From positions 1 to 37,019 of the forward strand of contig NZ_FQZQ01000028.1 of assembly GCF_900142085.1 (NCBI RefSeq): 37,019 bases of DNA, read 5' to 3'. Of this stretch, positions 10,117 through 19,095 are shown one piece after another. Below the pieces are notes generated by a model, which saw only the letters and a program-made list of their open reading frames with translations, was not told the origin of the DNA and did not search any database. Every line of letters starts with the position of its first letter. The first letter of the stretch is position 1. The DNA comes from Shimia gijangensis. GTDB lineage: Bacteria; Pseudomonadota; Alphaproteobacteria; Rhodobacterales; Rhodobacteraceae. Both the position numbers and the translations under genes were made by a program.

Positions 10117-10725
10117 TTATTTCGCCAGATCGGCTGCTTGAGCAACCCACTCGGCTTTGACTTTTACAGCATCAAAGCTGTCCACGTCTACGGCTGCCAG
10201 CTGCGCAAAGGTTGTGACACCTGCGTCGTTCAGCTTTTTGGCGGCTGCGGGACCCACACCAGTGATGGCTGTCAGGTCGTCGGCGGCGGCGGCGGCGGCA
10301 GGTGCTTCAGCTTTAGCGGCGGCTTTTTTAGGAGCAGCTTTCTTAGCAGCAGGTGCAGCGGTTCCGGCAGGTGCCGAACCCAGAGCAGCCTTAACACCGG
10401 ATTTGTCTGCGCCAGAGGCCAGAATATCGGTGATTTTGACCAGTGTCAGTTTCTGACGGTGGCCAACGGTGCGCTTGGACGAGTGCTTACGACGGCGCTT
10501 AACGAATTTGATGACTTTTTCGCCTTTGATCTGGTCGATCACTTCGGCTTGAACGGCAGCACCGTCCACCCGTGGCGCGCCTACGACGGTTTTGTCTCCG
10601 CCCAGCATCAGCACTTCGTTGAATTGTACGGTTTCGCCAGCGTCTGCAGCCAGTTTTTCGACGCGCAGGATATCCCCTGCCTCGACTTTATACTGCTTAC
10701 CGCCGGTCTTAAGGACTGCGAACAT
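10117..10725 (-). CDS. rplU: 50S ribosomal protein L21 with C-terminal HhH extension
   Basis: The first 103 or so residues are standard L21 (MFAVLKTGGKQYKVEAGD at the start, KRRRKHSSKRTVGHRQ at about 76-91). The protein continues to 202 residues. A linker of Ala, Lys and Pro (about 115-148) leads to a helix-hairpin-helix domain, DDLTAITGVGPAAAKKL and following, to residue 200. Such extended L21 proteins are known in Rhodobacterales; the role of the extra domain is not established, but the fold suggests nucleic-acid contact. A sigma70-like promoter and a hairpin at the predicted mRNA start lie upstream. Confidence 0.96.
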   Translation of the reverse strand: MFAVLKTGGKQYKVEAGDILRVEKLAADAGETVQFNEVLMLGGDKTVVGAPRVDGAAVQAEVIDQIKGEKVIKFVKRRRKHSSKRTVGHRQKLTLVKITDILASGADKSGVKAALGSAPAGTAAPAAKKAAPKKAAAKAEAPAAAAAADDLTAITGVGPAAAKKLNDAGVTTFAQLAAVDVDSFDAVKVKAEWVAQAADLAK

Positions 10726-10832
10726 GTCCTGTTTCCTTTGATTTCCCGCGTCCTGTGGCCCCCAATCGGGAGTTGTGGCAAATGCCGCCTCGAACTGCGC
10801 GTCCCGTTTGGGACCGATGTTTCAATAAAACA

Positions 10833-10856
10833 CGGCGCAAGGAACACCTTACGCCG
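10833..10856 (-). promoter_or_regulatory. Hairpin at the 5' end of the rplU mRNA
   Basis: CGGCGCAAGG at 10833-10842 pairs with CCTTACGCCG at 10847-10856 (one G-U pair), loop of four bases. Read on the minus strand it is followed by TGTTTTATT. The promoter at 10867-10895 would start transcription at about 10860, so the hairpin would be almost the first thing in the transcript, about 107 bases before the rplU start codon. It may stabilise the leader or act as an attenuator. Confidence 0.6.
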
Positions 10857-10866
10857 GGATGGGCGG

Positions 10867-10895
10867 CTTATCGGGCTATTTGCGTTGGGTGTCAA
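10867..10895 (-). promoter_or_regulatory. Sigma70-type promoter for rplU-rpmA
   Basis: On the minus strand TTGACA (10890-10895) is a perfect -35 box, followed by a 17-base spacer and GATAAG (10867-10872) as the -10 box. Its position, about 140 bases upstream of rplU, fits a housekeeping promoter for the ribosomal operon. The region 10896-11115 between it and the divergent nuclease-like gene shows no gene. Confidence 0.65.
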
Positions 10896-11115
10896 GCAGC
10901 AAGATGTGACGATCAGAAACTTGCCAGACATTCCCGCCAAAAGACACGGCCTTCACTCGGTGACATTTTGTATAACCTCAAAAGATAGACTAACGTCCAG
11001 ACTGATTTCCTTGAAAAAAATCGTTTTCTGGCCCAAAATAGCGCCAAGTTCCACGTTGTCAGCCGGACGTAATATTTCGCGTTTTGCGCTGCAACCAATA
11101 TTTTAGGAGCAAAAA

Positions 11116-12204
11116 ATGTTTTATTCACGCGTTAAGAAGACAAGCAACCCAGAGCGGACAGCACGGAAATTACTGGCCTTAAAAGATGCTCTGGCCGCGC
11201 AAGTCCCATCAAAATGCGACGACAAAGTTCTCCTCGCCACCTGGAACATAAGAGAGTTCGACTCCCTAGCCTATGGAGACCGTTCCTTAGAGTGCCTTTA
11301 CTACATTGCTGAAATTCTCTCGCATTTTGATCTGATCGCCGTCCAAGAGGTTCGCGAGGATATCAATGCGCTCGACGATGTCGTCAACATCTTAGGAAAG
11401 AGCAACTGGGACTACATCGTTTCGGATGTGACCGAGGGCAAGCCTGGAAACCGCGAGCGCATGGCCTTTGTCTATAACAAGAAGTCCGTTTCATTCAATC
11501 GTGTCGCAGGCGAGATTGTTATTCCCCCAAAACGCGTGAAAACGGCAGCTGGTGACAAGGTCTATGAACCCGCCAATCAGCTTTATCGCACGCCTTACAT
11601 GTGTGGATTTCGGGTTGGATGGTCCTATTTGCTGCTCTCGACCGTTCACATCATTTATGGCAAGGACACCGCAAACAATCCGGACCGTGTCGAAGAGATT
11701 GAAACAGTCGCCGAGTTTCTTGCCAAACGTTCGCGGGAACGTCAGGATTATGACCGCAATAATCTTGTGCTTTTGGGCGACTTTAACATTTTTTCACACG
11801 GCGATGTTACAATGGAAGCCATCGAACGGGCCGGGTTTGAGGTCCCTGAAGAGTTGCAGCACGTTCCACCAACCAATGTCGGCAAAAAGCCAAGGCACTA
11901 TGACCAGATCGCCTTCAAATCAAAGCCCAAGCGTTTTGAAACCACAGGTCAGGCTGGCGTTTTTGATTTCTTTAACGTTGTTTACACAAACGATGATGAA
12001 GCCATCTATGCGCAAGCGATGGGTCCCGCCTATCTTAAGACATCCAAAGGTAAAATTCGGGATGCCAAGGCCAAGACAAGTTATTATCGCACCTATTGGC
12101 GAACGCATCAGATGTCCGATCATCTTCCCATGTGGATACAGCTTAAGACAAACTTCGCCAAAGACTATCTGAACGATATTGTAGCAGAAAGCACGACACC
12201 CTAG
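11116..12204 (+). CDS. Endonuclease/exonuclease/phosphatase family protein
   Basis: A 362-residue protein with the EEP metal-dependent fold. Landmarks are ATWNIREF (Asn44), IAVQEV (Glu78), STVHIIYG (His178), LLGDFNIF (Asp222, Asn224) and SDHLPMW (Asp335, His336). These make up the Mg-binding and catalytic set shared by DNase I-like nucleases and inositol phosphatases, so the domain should be active. No signal peptide is seen. Substrate (DNA, RNA or a phosphodiester) cannot be read. The start has TAGGAGC seven bases upstream. It stands alone, divergent from rplU and convergent with the DUF2059 gene. Confidence 0.85.
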   Translation: MFYSRVKKTSNPERTARKLLALKDALAAQVPSKCDDKVLLATWNIREFDSLAYGDRSLECLYYIAEILSHFDLIAVQEVREDINALDDVVNILGKSNWDYIVSDVTEGKPGNRERMAFVYNKKSVSFNRVAGEIVIPPKRVKTAAGDKVYEPANQLYRTPYMCGFRVGWSYLLLSTVHIIYGKDTANNPDRVEEIETVAEFLAKRSRERQDYDRNNLVLLGDFNIFSHGDVTMEAIERAGFEVPEELQHVPPTNVGKKPRHYDQIAFKSKPKRFETTGQAGVFDFFNVVYTNDDEAIYAQAMGPAYLKTSKGKIRDAKAKTSYYRTYWRTHQMSDHLPMWIQLKTNFAKDYLNDIVAESTTP

Positions 12205-12289
12205 TTTTCGCCACTTGCGACGATTGTCCTATGGCCGCGATACGGGTCGAGAGCATCAGCTGGCCAAGTCTATTCGCGTGCGCCCTGCC

Positions 12290-13138
12290 CTACAAATCCT
12301 GCTGAGGCTGCATATTCCCCATTTTGGTTGCCAGTAATTGAAACCGGTTCATCATCACCTCAAAATGCACGGCATTCATCAGCTCATACACCACCTGCAT
12401 ATCCGGGTGTTCCAGCGCTTCAGTATAGGCCAGCACTTCGGCGTCGCTAAATTCGCGGTAAGTATAGGCGGAATTGGCCAGCGATGAGGCTTCCATTTCA
12501 AGGCGCATGGCGTTTTCGTTTTCTGCAAGCGCCGCGCGCAGCCCGTCTTCATCAATTTTCAGATCAATCACCCCCGCATAAGACGCTGCCAGAATGAACC
12601 GGATCTGAATTTCCTGCACGGCTTGGGGCCCGATATCATTTGGGTCGATCGCGTGGTTCATCCGCCGCAGCAGTTCTATACGTTCACTGCCATCCTTGAC
12701 CATTTCGGCCACTATTTCGCGGCCCGTGTCATATTTCACGGTATCATCTTCGAAATGCGAGACGTTCTCAGCTTCGACCAACCGCAAACCCAGATCGCTG
12801 GCATAGAACTCTGCCGCGTGGGCCAGATAGGAGTCCTCCAAGGTTTCAACGAGGATCTTGGTCGCGCGTTCCTGCATAACCTCCGGATCAAAAACCTGTT
12901 TGGACACAAACCGCCATTCCGCCCCAAAATCACCGGCGTCCAGCCCCAGCATTTCCGGCGCGCTTTCGGCTGACAGGGCAATTGAATCAATGGCCACATC
13001 AAACCCGGTGACTTTCAGGAAAGCTTCGACCGCGCTGCGGTCCGCAGCCCTTGTTTGAGGTGCAAGGACGACGACAGACATAACGGCCAGCAACACGGCG
13101 GCCAAAACAACACGGATTTTCTGCAGACCTTTGACCAT
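12290..13138 (-). CDS. Secreted DUF2059 protein
   Basis: A 282-residue protein with a clear Sec signal (basic start, hydrophobic VVLAAVLLAVMSVVVLA, then APQTRAAD with likely cleavage near residue 31). The middle contains EFYASDLGLRLVEAE, the usual core of DUF2059 proteins (about 90-150). These are periplasmic alpha-helical proteins of unknown function. The gene is monocistronic, with no neighbour that suggests a role. Confidence 0.78.
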   Translation of the reverse strand: MVKGLQKIRVVLAAVLLAVMSVVVLAPQTRAADRSAVEAFLKVTGFDVAIDSIALSAESAPEMLGLDAGDFGAEWRFVSKQVFDPEVMQERATKILVETLEDSYLAHAAEFYASDLGLRLVEAENVSHFEDDTVKYDTGREIVAEMVKDGSERIELLRRMNHAIDPNDIGPQAVQEIQIRFILAASYAGVIDLKIDEDGLRAALAENENAMRLEMEASSLANSAYTYREFSDAEVLAYTEALEHPDMQVVYELMNAVHFEVMMNRFQLLATKMGNMQPQQDL

Positions 13139-13254
13139 TGTGATATTCCTCCAAACGCTTTCCCTAAACCTAAGGCATTAGATTTCACAAACAATGCAAA
13201 ACCCCTCTTGCGCGCCCTGAAAAAGACGATTAAACGCCCCTCACCAGACCCCGC

Positions 13255-13344
13255 GGAGAGGTGCCAGAGTGGTCGAATGGGGCGGTCTCGAAAACCGTTG
13301 TCCCTTCACGGGGACCCAGGGTTCGAATCCCTGTCTCTCCGCCA
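13255..13344 (+). tRNA. tRNA-Ser (anticodon CGA)
   Basis: A 90-base cloverleaf that includes CCA at 13342-13344. The acceptor stem GGAGAGG pairs with TCTCTCC, the anticodon loop CTCGAAA (CGA at 13289-13291) reads UCG codons, a long variable arm follows as in class II tRNAs, and the T arm has GGTTCGAATCC. The gene is complete. Confidence 0.97.
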
Positions 13345-13785
13345 GATACCCCTGAAAATATTAAATTTTTCTTGATTCGCGCGGCTGTACCCGCCATCAT
13401 ACCCGCCAACCTTGAATTAGTGTTAGTGTAAGTGCATTCGGTGAGAACGCTATGAACAGGATTAGAGATGCGGCACATTTTGACACTCTAGGCGGTTTCC
13501 AGACATTCGCTGTATGTTGTTGCAAGGCCTGCTGTGCGGGACAATACCGACCTTACACCTAAAAGCCTCAATGGTAGTCCCGGCCTAAAGCGGTCGTTAG
13601 CCCATCTTGCGGCGAATGCCCGCTGTGAGCCCATTTTTACCAATGCCGCGTGAAGTGTGAACAGGTTAGAAGCGCGCAAAGCGGCCATTGCGGCGCAGAA
13701 CTGGCGGCTCAAGGCTGCCCTGCACGCTCTCAACAACCTATGACAGGTTGTTACACAAACTATGATGCGCGCCGCTGCTTCTGCG
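13345..13785. other. Intergenic region after tRNA-Ser, no gene recognised
   Basis: These 441 bases hold no supported gene. It contains a direct repeat TACCCGCCA-TCA-TACCCGCCA at about 13387-13407, a GCGGCGAATGCCCGCTG motif at 13609-13625 belonging to the degenerate intergenic repeat family also seen at 22347 and 22464, and the hairpin at 13732-13752. Frames here are short and show no family resemblance. Confidence 0.5.
13732..13752 (-). terminator. Hairpin after the sugar-acid operon
   Basis: AACAACCT (13732-13739) and AGGTTGTT (13745-13752) form a perfect 8-bp stem with a 5-base loop, about 33 bp after the last gene of the operon. No T-run follows on the minus strand, so it is a candidate transcript end or 3' stabiliser rather than a classic intrinsic terminator. 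Confidence 0.4.
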
Positions 13786-15300
13786 CTAAAATGGTTCCTG
13801 CAACAGATCAGAGGGCATATTCTGAAAGCACACGGGCCGTAGGAACCGCCTGATCGACATGGTCCCGACGGAGGTTGCTCCGAAATTTGTAGAAGCAGGA
13901 TAAGGCCCTCCGTGAACCATGGTGTCGCTGACCTCTACACCTGTCGGGAAGCCATTTACCAGAATGCGCCCGGCTTTGCGTTCGAGGATAGGCATCAGCG
14001 ATTTAGCGGTCTCCATATCGCTATCATCCATGTGCAGCGTACAGGTCAGTTGTCCCTGAAGAGCACGAGCAACTGTGTGCATCTGATCGATATCGTCCGC
14101 GACGACAATCAGACCAAGCGGGCCGAAGACCTCTTCGCCCAGTTCTTCGTTAGCCAACCAATGTTCAGCGGTTGTCTGATATAGATATGGTGTGGCGTTT
14201 CGCCGATCACACATCGTGGTCAACACATCCTGAACGCCCACGCTGGCGGCGATGCGTGATTGTCCGTTTCGGTACGCTGTGGCAATCCCATCGGTTAGCA
14301 TGGTTTGCTCGCCAACTTGCCCTAATGTTTCAGCTGCGGCCTCGGTCAGGGCCTTGGCATGATCTTTGAGGATTACGGCAATTCCGGGGTTGGTGCAAAA
14401 CTGCCCGGCCCCCATTGTCAGCGACCCGGCCCAGCCTGCGCCGATCTCCACCCCGCGCGCCGACGCGGCCTCAGGCAGGATGAACATCGGGTTCACTGAA
14501 CCCAATTCGCCAAAGAACGGGATCGGCTCGGGGCGTCCAGCGCAAAGGTCGAAAAGTGCGCGGCCACCAGCAAGCGATCCGGTGAACCCTACCGCCTTGA
14601 TCAGCGGGTGTCGCACAAGCGCTTGACCCACGTCGCGCTTCCCACCCTGCACCAGAGAAAACACTCCGGGATGCATGCCACAAGTTGCAATGGCAGCGTG
14701 GATGGCCTCGGCCACGATTTCACCGGTGCCGGGATGCGCCGAATGACCCCTGACCACAACCGGGCATCCTGCGGCCAGCGCTGCGGCGGTGTCTCCGCCT
14801 GCAGTCGAGAACGCCAGCGGGAAGTTGGACGCGCCAAAGACAGCCACAGGGCCGATTGGGCGCTGGATCATTTTGAGATCCGGGCGCGGCAGCGGAGCAC
14901 GATCCGGCAAGGCCACATCGTGACGACTGTCAAGGTAATCGCCGGCAAGAATATGCGATGCGAACAGGCGTAGCTGTCCTGTGGTGCGACCGCGCTCGCC
15001 TTGCAGGCGAGCTTCGGGTAGGCCCGTTTCCTGGCTGCCGATTTCTGTGATGGCCTCGGCGCGCGCCTCAATTTCATCTGCGATGGCAATCAGCAAGGCC
15101 GCGCGGTCTTCGCGGCTGGAATAGCCATAACTCCAAAATGCCTCTTCAGCAGCCTGAACGGCATTATCGACATGCGCCGGGGTCCCAACCGAGAAGTCAT
15201 GTGACGGTCCATGTGCAGGTTCTGAGACAAAGTGGTTTTCTCCGTCAACCCATTGACCTGCGATAAGGTGTTTTCCGTGTGGTTTGAATGTCATGTTCAT
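13786..15300 (-). CDS. Alpha-ketoglutarate semialdehyde dehydrogenase-like ALDH
   Basis: A 504-residue aldehyde dehydrogenase. It has the oxyanion Asn159 (GASNFPLAFS), general base Glu265 (FFGELGSVNP) and nucleophile Cys302 (GAGQFCTNPG). The C-terminal PTGVEVSDTMVHGGPYPAS matches the 2,5-dioxopentanoate (alpha-ketoglutarate semialdehyde) dehydrogenase group. It would oxidize the semialdehyde to alpha-ketoglutarate with NAD(P)+, the last step of non-phosphorylative sugar-acid breakdown. This fits the operon, which also encodes an enolase-type dehydratase and a DHDPS-type dehydratase. The first ATG overlaps the pdxA-like stop by 4 bp (ATGA); a second ATG two codons later is equally possible. 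Confidence 0.88.
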   Translation of the reverse strand: MNMTFKPHGKHLIAGQWVDGENHFVSEPAHGPSHDFSVGTPAHVDNAVQAAEEAFWSYGYSSREDRAALLIAIADEIEARAEAITEIGSQETGLPEARLQGERGRTTGQLRLFASHILAGDYLDSRHDVALPDRAPLPRPDLKMIQRPIGPVAVFGASNFPLAFSTAGGDTAAALAAGCPVVVRGHSAHPGTGEIVAEAIHAAIATCGMHPGVFSLVQGGKRDVGQALVRHPLIKAVGFTGSLAGGRALFDLCAGRPEPIPFFGELGSVNPMFILPEAASARGVEIGAGWAGSLTMGAGQFCTNPGIAVILKDHAKALTEAAAETLGQVGEQTMLTDGIATAYRNGQSRIAASVGVQDVLTTMCDRRNATPYLYQTTAEHWLANEELGEEVFGPLGLIVVADDIDQMHTVARALQGQLTCTLHMDDSDMETAKSLMPILERKAGRILVNGFPTGVEVSDTMVHGGPYPASTNFGATSVGTMSIRRFLRPVCFQNMPSDLLQEPF

Positions 15301-16292
15301 TTATCCCAATGTGTGACCATGTCACAGGCAATATCAAAGGCGGCGCGGGTAGCACCGACGTCTGCTCGGCCCTGTCCGGCAATGTCAAAGGCTGTTCCAT
15401 GCGCGGGTGTCGCGACCGGAACCGGCAAACCGCCCTGAACGGTTACCCCACGGTCAAAACCCAACAGCTTCAGAGCGATCTGGCCCTGATCGTGATACAT
15501 GGTGACCACGGCATCGATTTCCTTGGCGACAGCTTTCAGAAATACGGTGTCCGAAGGCCAAGGACCATCGACGGCCATTTGGCCCTGAGCCAGTTTGCGC
15601 ACGGTGGGCTCGAGGATATCGATTTCTTCGGTGCCAAAGTTGCCGCCGTCACCAGCGTGCGGATTGATGGCCGCCACCGAAATACGCGGACGTGCAACTC
15701 CTGAGCGGCGCAAAACATTGTCGATCAAGTGCACGGCCTCTGTCACTCGTTCTTCGCTGATCGTGTCAGCCACGTCGCGCAGTGCGATGTGGCTGGTGAC
15801 GCGGCTCGTCCACATGCCGTCCAGAGTGTTCAGTTCCGAGATATAGTTGGTCACACCTAGTTTCTCGGCCATATAATGCAGCTCATCATCATGCCCCAAG
15901 CCTGCAAGATGCATTGCAGCCTTGTTGAATGGGCCGAAGACAACGGCATCAATCACGCCAGCCTGAACGAATTCCAAAGCCCGATCCAGAGTTTGTAACA
16001 CCGATGCGCCGCCCTCTTGGGTGACTTCGGCAACCCTGACTTCATCCGACGCGATGGTGTCCATTGCGTGGTGGGCGAAACCTTGGTCAACAGACCAGTC
16101 GGCTGTGACATCGACAGGTGTCAAATCATAAGCGCACTCAGCCACTTTCTGGCCGGCCTCAAAAACATGGGCGTCGCCAATCAACAGAATGTCTGCAGCG
16201 TCATTCACGCCCTCAGAAGTTAGAAGGCGGGCGATCAGTTCCGGCCCGATGCCGCTGGGGTCACCGGGAATAATGCCAATTTTGGGTTTCAT
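15297..16292 (-). CDS. PdxA-family dehydrogenase (PdxA2-type, catabolic)
   Basis: A 331-residue member of the 4-hydroxythreonine-4-phosphate dehydrogenase family. It has PGDPSGIGPE at the N-terminus, INPHAGDGGNFGTEE in the middle and YHDQGQIALKLL near the end, with the metal-binding histidines present. True PdxA makes a vitamin B6 precursor. Homologues in sugar-acid operons (PdxA2) oxidize phosphorylated four-carbon acids such as D-threonate 4-phosphate. No DUF1537 kinase is present here, so its substrate is open. The ribosome site GAGGA lies inside the end of the gntR gene. It is coupled to the aldehyde dehydrogenase by ATGA. Confidence 0.85.
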   Translation of the reverse strand: MKPKIGIIPGDPSGIGPELIARLLTSEGVNDAADILLIGDAHVFEAGQKVAECAYDLTPVDVTADWSVDQGFAHHAMDTIASDEVRVAEVTQEGGASVLQTLDRALEFVQAGVIDAVVFGPFNKAAMHLAGLGHDDELHYMAEKLGVTNYISELNTLDGMWTSRVTSHIALRDVADTISEERVTEAVHLIDNVLRRSGVARPRISVAAINPHAGDGGNFGTEEIDILEPTVRKLAQGQMAVDGPWPSDTVFLKAVAKEIDAVVTMYHDQGQIALKLLGFDRGVTVQGGLPVPVATPAHGTAFDIAGQGRADVGATRAAFDIACDMVTHWDK

Positions 16293-16294
16293 AT

Positions 16295-17005
16295 TCAGTC
16301 CTCGGGTGTTCTGTCCGCGTCATCTGAGTGAATGCGGGCGATGTTCTCGATTGTGCTTTTAAGATGGTCTCTGAGTGCGCGGCGCGTTGCCTTAGCATCG
16401 CGTTTTTGCAGAGCATCTGTGATGTCAGCGTGTTGCGCCAAAGTGTTGTCCCGGCGGTCGACTTGTTGCGATGACAGAAAGCGCGCGCGCCAAAGGCGGG
16501 CGTTGTACTGTCTGTGGGTCTCGATCAGGGGTTCGTTGCGGCTGGCTTCGACGATGGCAGCATGAAACTGCATATCCAGTTGAAAAAACTCAAGCGGCTC
16601 AAGTTGCGACGAGTTACTGGACATACGTGCACCCAAACGCACGATCTCTGCAATCTCGGCCATTGTGGCCTCGATACAGGCCGTTTCACCGGCCAGCGCT
16701 TCGAGAGCGCCGAGTACGGAAATGTATTGCGTAAGTTCATGCAGTGACGGGTCGGCGACACGCGGGCGACGGGTGGCTGAGTATTCAACAAGCCCCTCGA
16801 TTTCCAACAATCGCAACGCTTCGCGCAGTGGCGTACGAGACACGCCCAGAGCTTCGGCCAGATCGCGTTCTGGAATTGCAGTTCCGGGGGCAAGTTTGCC
16901 CAGCAGGATAAACTCCCGCAAATTGTCTGCGGCTTCTTCGGCCAGCGTACGGCGGGGGCGTACTCCGCCTTCTTCTTTCAAGCTATCAATCCAACTATTG
17001 CTCAA
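16295..17005 (-). CDS. GntR/FCD-family transcriptional regulator
   Basis: A 236-residue regulator. The winged helix (about 20-85) includes IPERDLAEALGVSRTPLREALRL in outline, and the C-terminal FCD domain carries the usual metal-binding acid and histidines (LDMQFHAAI, QHADI, RDHLKS). FCD regulators respond to sugar acids or carboxylates. The gene lies inside the operon it presumably controls, one base after the DHDPS-like gene and two before the pdxA-like gene. The palindrome TTTGGTATACCAAA upstream of tctC has the form of a GntR/FCD operator (compare ExuR/UxuR sites), so it is the likely autoregulated target. Confidence 0.9.
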   Translation of the reverse strand: MSNSWIDSLKEEGGVRPRRTLAEEAADNLREFILLGKLAPGTAIPERDLAEALGVSRTPLREALRLLEIEGLVEYSATRRPRVADPSLHELTQYISVLGALEALAGETACIEATMAEIAEIVRLGARMSSNSSQLEPLEFFQLDMQFHAAIVEASRNEPLIETHRQYNARLWRARFLSSQQVDRRDNTLAQHADITDALQKRDAKATRRALRDHLKSTIENIARIHSDDADRTPED

Positions 17006-17006
17006 A

Positions 17007-17921
17007 TCATTTCCCCCAGTTCAATACAATCGGGTCGAGTGGTCGCAACAAGTCGATCAAACGCGAGCGGATCGCAGGGTGCAAGGGCGGAATCGGGTGG
17101 CGGCAAAATTCGGATTTGATGACGCCCCCTTCCACCATTGCAGCTTTGCATGACTGCCATCCACATTGACGGTTTTCATGGTTAATTGCCATGGCCACAC
17201 GCCCATAGGCGGCGGTCGCTTCTTCGACGCGGCCAGCGTAGTGATGTGTGAGAACCGGCTTGATTTGATCCACGATCATGCCCGATGTCATAGACCCGGT
17301 TGCACCGGCGTCCAGATCTGCCAGCAAAGTAATGGCTTCTTCTCCGTCAAAGGGGGCTTCGATGGCGTCGCCACCTTCTTCGATCAGCGCGCGAATTTTG
17401 TTGGCTGCCCGTGGGCATTCGATCTTGAACAGCTTCACAGCCTCGATCTCTGTGGCCATGCGCACCAGCAATGGAACAGGCAAGTCGACCCCGGATAATG
17501 GCGCATCCTGAACCATGATCGGGATGCCAATCTCGCCCACAGCTGCGAACTGTTCAAAACTCTGTTCTGGTGTGCCTTTCAGCAAAGCGCCATGATAGGG
17601 CGGCATCATCATGACGATATCTGCCCCTAAATCCTTGGCGAACTGAGCGCGCTCAACGGCGATTTGGGTGGCGTAGTGGCTGATCGTGACGATCACCGGA
17701 ACGCGGCCCGCAATGTGTTCAACCGACAAACGGGCGAGAACCTCGCGTTCCGCATCCGAAATCAAGAATTGCTCCGAAAAGTTGGCCAGAATGCAGATTC
17801 CATCAGCGCCCTGGTCGATCAGACAGTCCAGAACGCGTTTCATTCCCTCTAGATCAAGCGTGCCGTCATCGTTGAACGGCGCCGGAGCAACTGGCCAAAT
17901 ACCTGTGTATGTGCGGCTCAT
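17007..17921 (-). CDS. DHDPS-family sugar-acid dehydratase (KDA dehydratase-like)
   Basis: A 304-residue class I aldolase-fold protein. It begins [19 protein letters not shown], with MMMPPYHG near 104-111 and VKLFKIECP at 162-170, in which Lys166 is the likely Schiff-base residue. The family includes dihydrodipicolinate synthase, N-acetylneuraminate lyase and L-2-keto-3-deoxyarabonate dehydratase. With a ketoglutarate-semialdehyde dehydrogenase in the same operon, the last type is favoured: it would convert a 2-keto-3-deoxy pentonate (or 5-keto-4-deoxyglucarate) to alpha-ketoglutarate semialdehyde. Its start overlaps the enolase gene stop by 4 bp. Confidence 0.85.
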   Translation of the reverse strand: MSRTYTGIWPVAPAPFNDDGTLDLEGMKRVLDCLIDQGADGICILANFSEQFLISDAEREVLARLSVEHIAGRVPVIVTISHYATQIAVERAQFAKDLGADIVMMMPPYHGALLKGTPEQSFEQFAAVGEIGIPIMVQDAPLSGVDLPVPLLVRMATEIEAVKLFKIECPRAANKIRALIEEGGDAIEAPFDGEEAITLLADLDAGATGSMTSGMIVDQIKPVLTHHYAGRVEEATAAYGRVAMAINHENRQCGWQSCKAAMVEGGVIKSEFCRHPIPPLHPAIRSRLIDLLRPLDPIVLNWGK

Positions 17922-19093
17922 TCGGTTACCTCAAAGTCATGCAGATACTTGTCCGAAATCTCGATCCCAAGTCCGGGTTTGTTGTCATCCAGATCAAGGT
18001 ACCCATCGACCGCATCCGGATCGCCATCGAAGATGTAGTAGAACAGCTCGTTGCCGACCTCGACGTCGAAGACCGGGAAATACTCGCTGATCATGCAGTT
18101 CGTATTGGCCATTGTCAGGTGATAATTGTGCATCTGCCCGGCGTGCGGGATCACGGGCACCTGAAAGGCTTCGGCAACGGCGTTGATCTTTTGGGCTGCG
18201 GTGATGCCACCAACACGGTTTGTGTCATATTGCAGAACGCTCACAGCCTTCTTTTCGATCAGATCTTTGCAGCCGATCACCGAAAACTCGTGTTCCCCAC
18301 CTGAGATTGGAACGATACCCATTGCATTCAGCTCGCGGTAGCCTTCCACATCATCAGCGATCACCGGCTCTTCCAGCCAGCGGGGTTCATATTTGGCCAA
18401 CTTGGGCAGCATCCGCTTGGTGTAGTCGAGGTTCCATCCCTGATAGCACTCCAGCATCAGGTCCACATCATAGCCAACAACTTCGCGCACGGCTTCCACT
18501 CGCTTGAGGTTTTCGCGCATGCCGGCCATCCCGTCCTTGGGACCCCAACCAAAGCGCATCTTATAGCCCTGATAGTTGTTCTTCTTTGCCTCTTCCGCTT
18601 CGGCCTGCATCGCCTCGATCGAGCTCGAGTAAAGCTTGGAGTAATAGACTGGGATTTTTTCCTTGGTGCGTCCGCCCAGAAGTTTGAATACTGGCTTACC
18701 TGTTAACTTGCCCATTAGGTCCCAGATGGCGATATCAATCGCTGAAATGGCTGTCATACCAACGCCCTTGCGGCCCCAGGCATGTGAGCGGCGGTACATC
18801 TTTTCCCAGAGGTAGGCATAATCAAACGGATCCTCGCCGATCACCATGGGCGCAAACCATTCATCAATGGCTTGCTTCACGACATTTGGCGCAAGGGCCG
18901 CGTTGCCAATGCCGATGGTGCCGTCTTCGGTTTCGATTTCGCAGGTCAACCACTGGTGAAAGCGGAAAGACGACATCGCATCACCTTTTTCCCACAAAAC
19001 ATCGCTGGCATTGGTGCAGAAGTTGCCGGTCGGAGGGACAGTTTTACCCTTCCAATTCCAGACACGGGTGCGGACTGATTTGATTTTTGTCAT
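17918..19093 (-). CDS. Enolase-superfamily sugar-acid dehydratase (rhamnonate dehydratase-like)
   Basis: A 391-residue mandelate racemase/muconate lactonizing-type enzyme. N-terminal capping domain up to about 125, then the barrel. Metal-ligand positions read as Glu215 (LMLECYQGW), Glu241 (WLEEPV) and Glu267 (ISGGEHEF). [10 protein letters not shown] at 316-325 supplies the likely histidine base, and a [17 protein letters not shown] tail follows. The pattern resembles L-rhamnonate and L-lyxonate dehydratases. It would dehydrate a sugar acid to a 2-keto-3-deoxy acid, the first catabolic step after uptake. The first ligand being Glu rather than the commoner Asp may mark a distinct specificity. 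It begins three bases after tctA. Confidence 0.87.
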   Translation of the reverse strand: MTKIKSVRTRVWNWKGKTVPPTGNFCTNASDVLWEKGDAMSSFRFHQWLTCEIETEDGTIGIGNAALAPNVVKQAIDEWFAPMVIGEDPFDYAYLWEKMYRRSHAWGRKGVGMTAISAIDIAIWDLMGKLTGKPVFKLLGGRTKEKIPVYYSKLYSSSIEAMQAEAEEAKKNNYQGYKMRFGWGPKDGMAGMRENLKRVEAVREVVGYDVDLMLECYQGWNLDYTKRMLPKLAKYEPRWLEEPVIADDVEGYRELNAMGIVPISGGEHEFSVIGCKDLIEKKAVSVLQYDTNRVGGITAAQKINAVAEAFQVPVIPHAGQMHNYHLTMANTNCMISEYFPVFDVEVGNELFYYIFDGDPDAVDGYLDLDDNKPGLGIEISDKYLHDFEVTE

Positions 19094-19095
19094 TG

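Noticed and set aside
10066..11106. 346-residue plus-strand ORF
   Set aside because: It is the complement of rplU and its leader; Cys/Gly-rich composition and no ribosome site.
13255..13344. tRNA-Ser as attachment site for the integrase at 28034
   Set aside because: The tRNA is 15 kb away and I saw no second copy of its 3' end near the integrase.
13488..13736. 82-residue minus-strand ORF after tRNA-Ser
   Set aside because: No ribosome site or family features and it covers the intergenic repeat.
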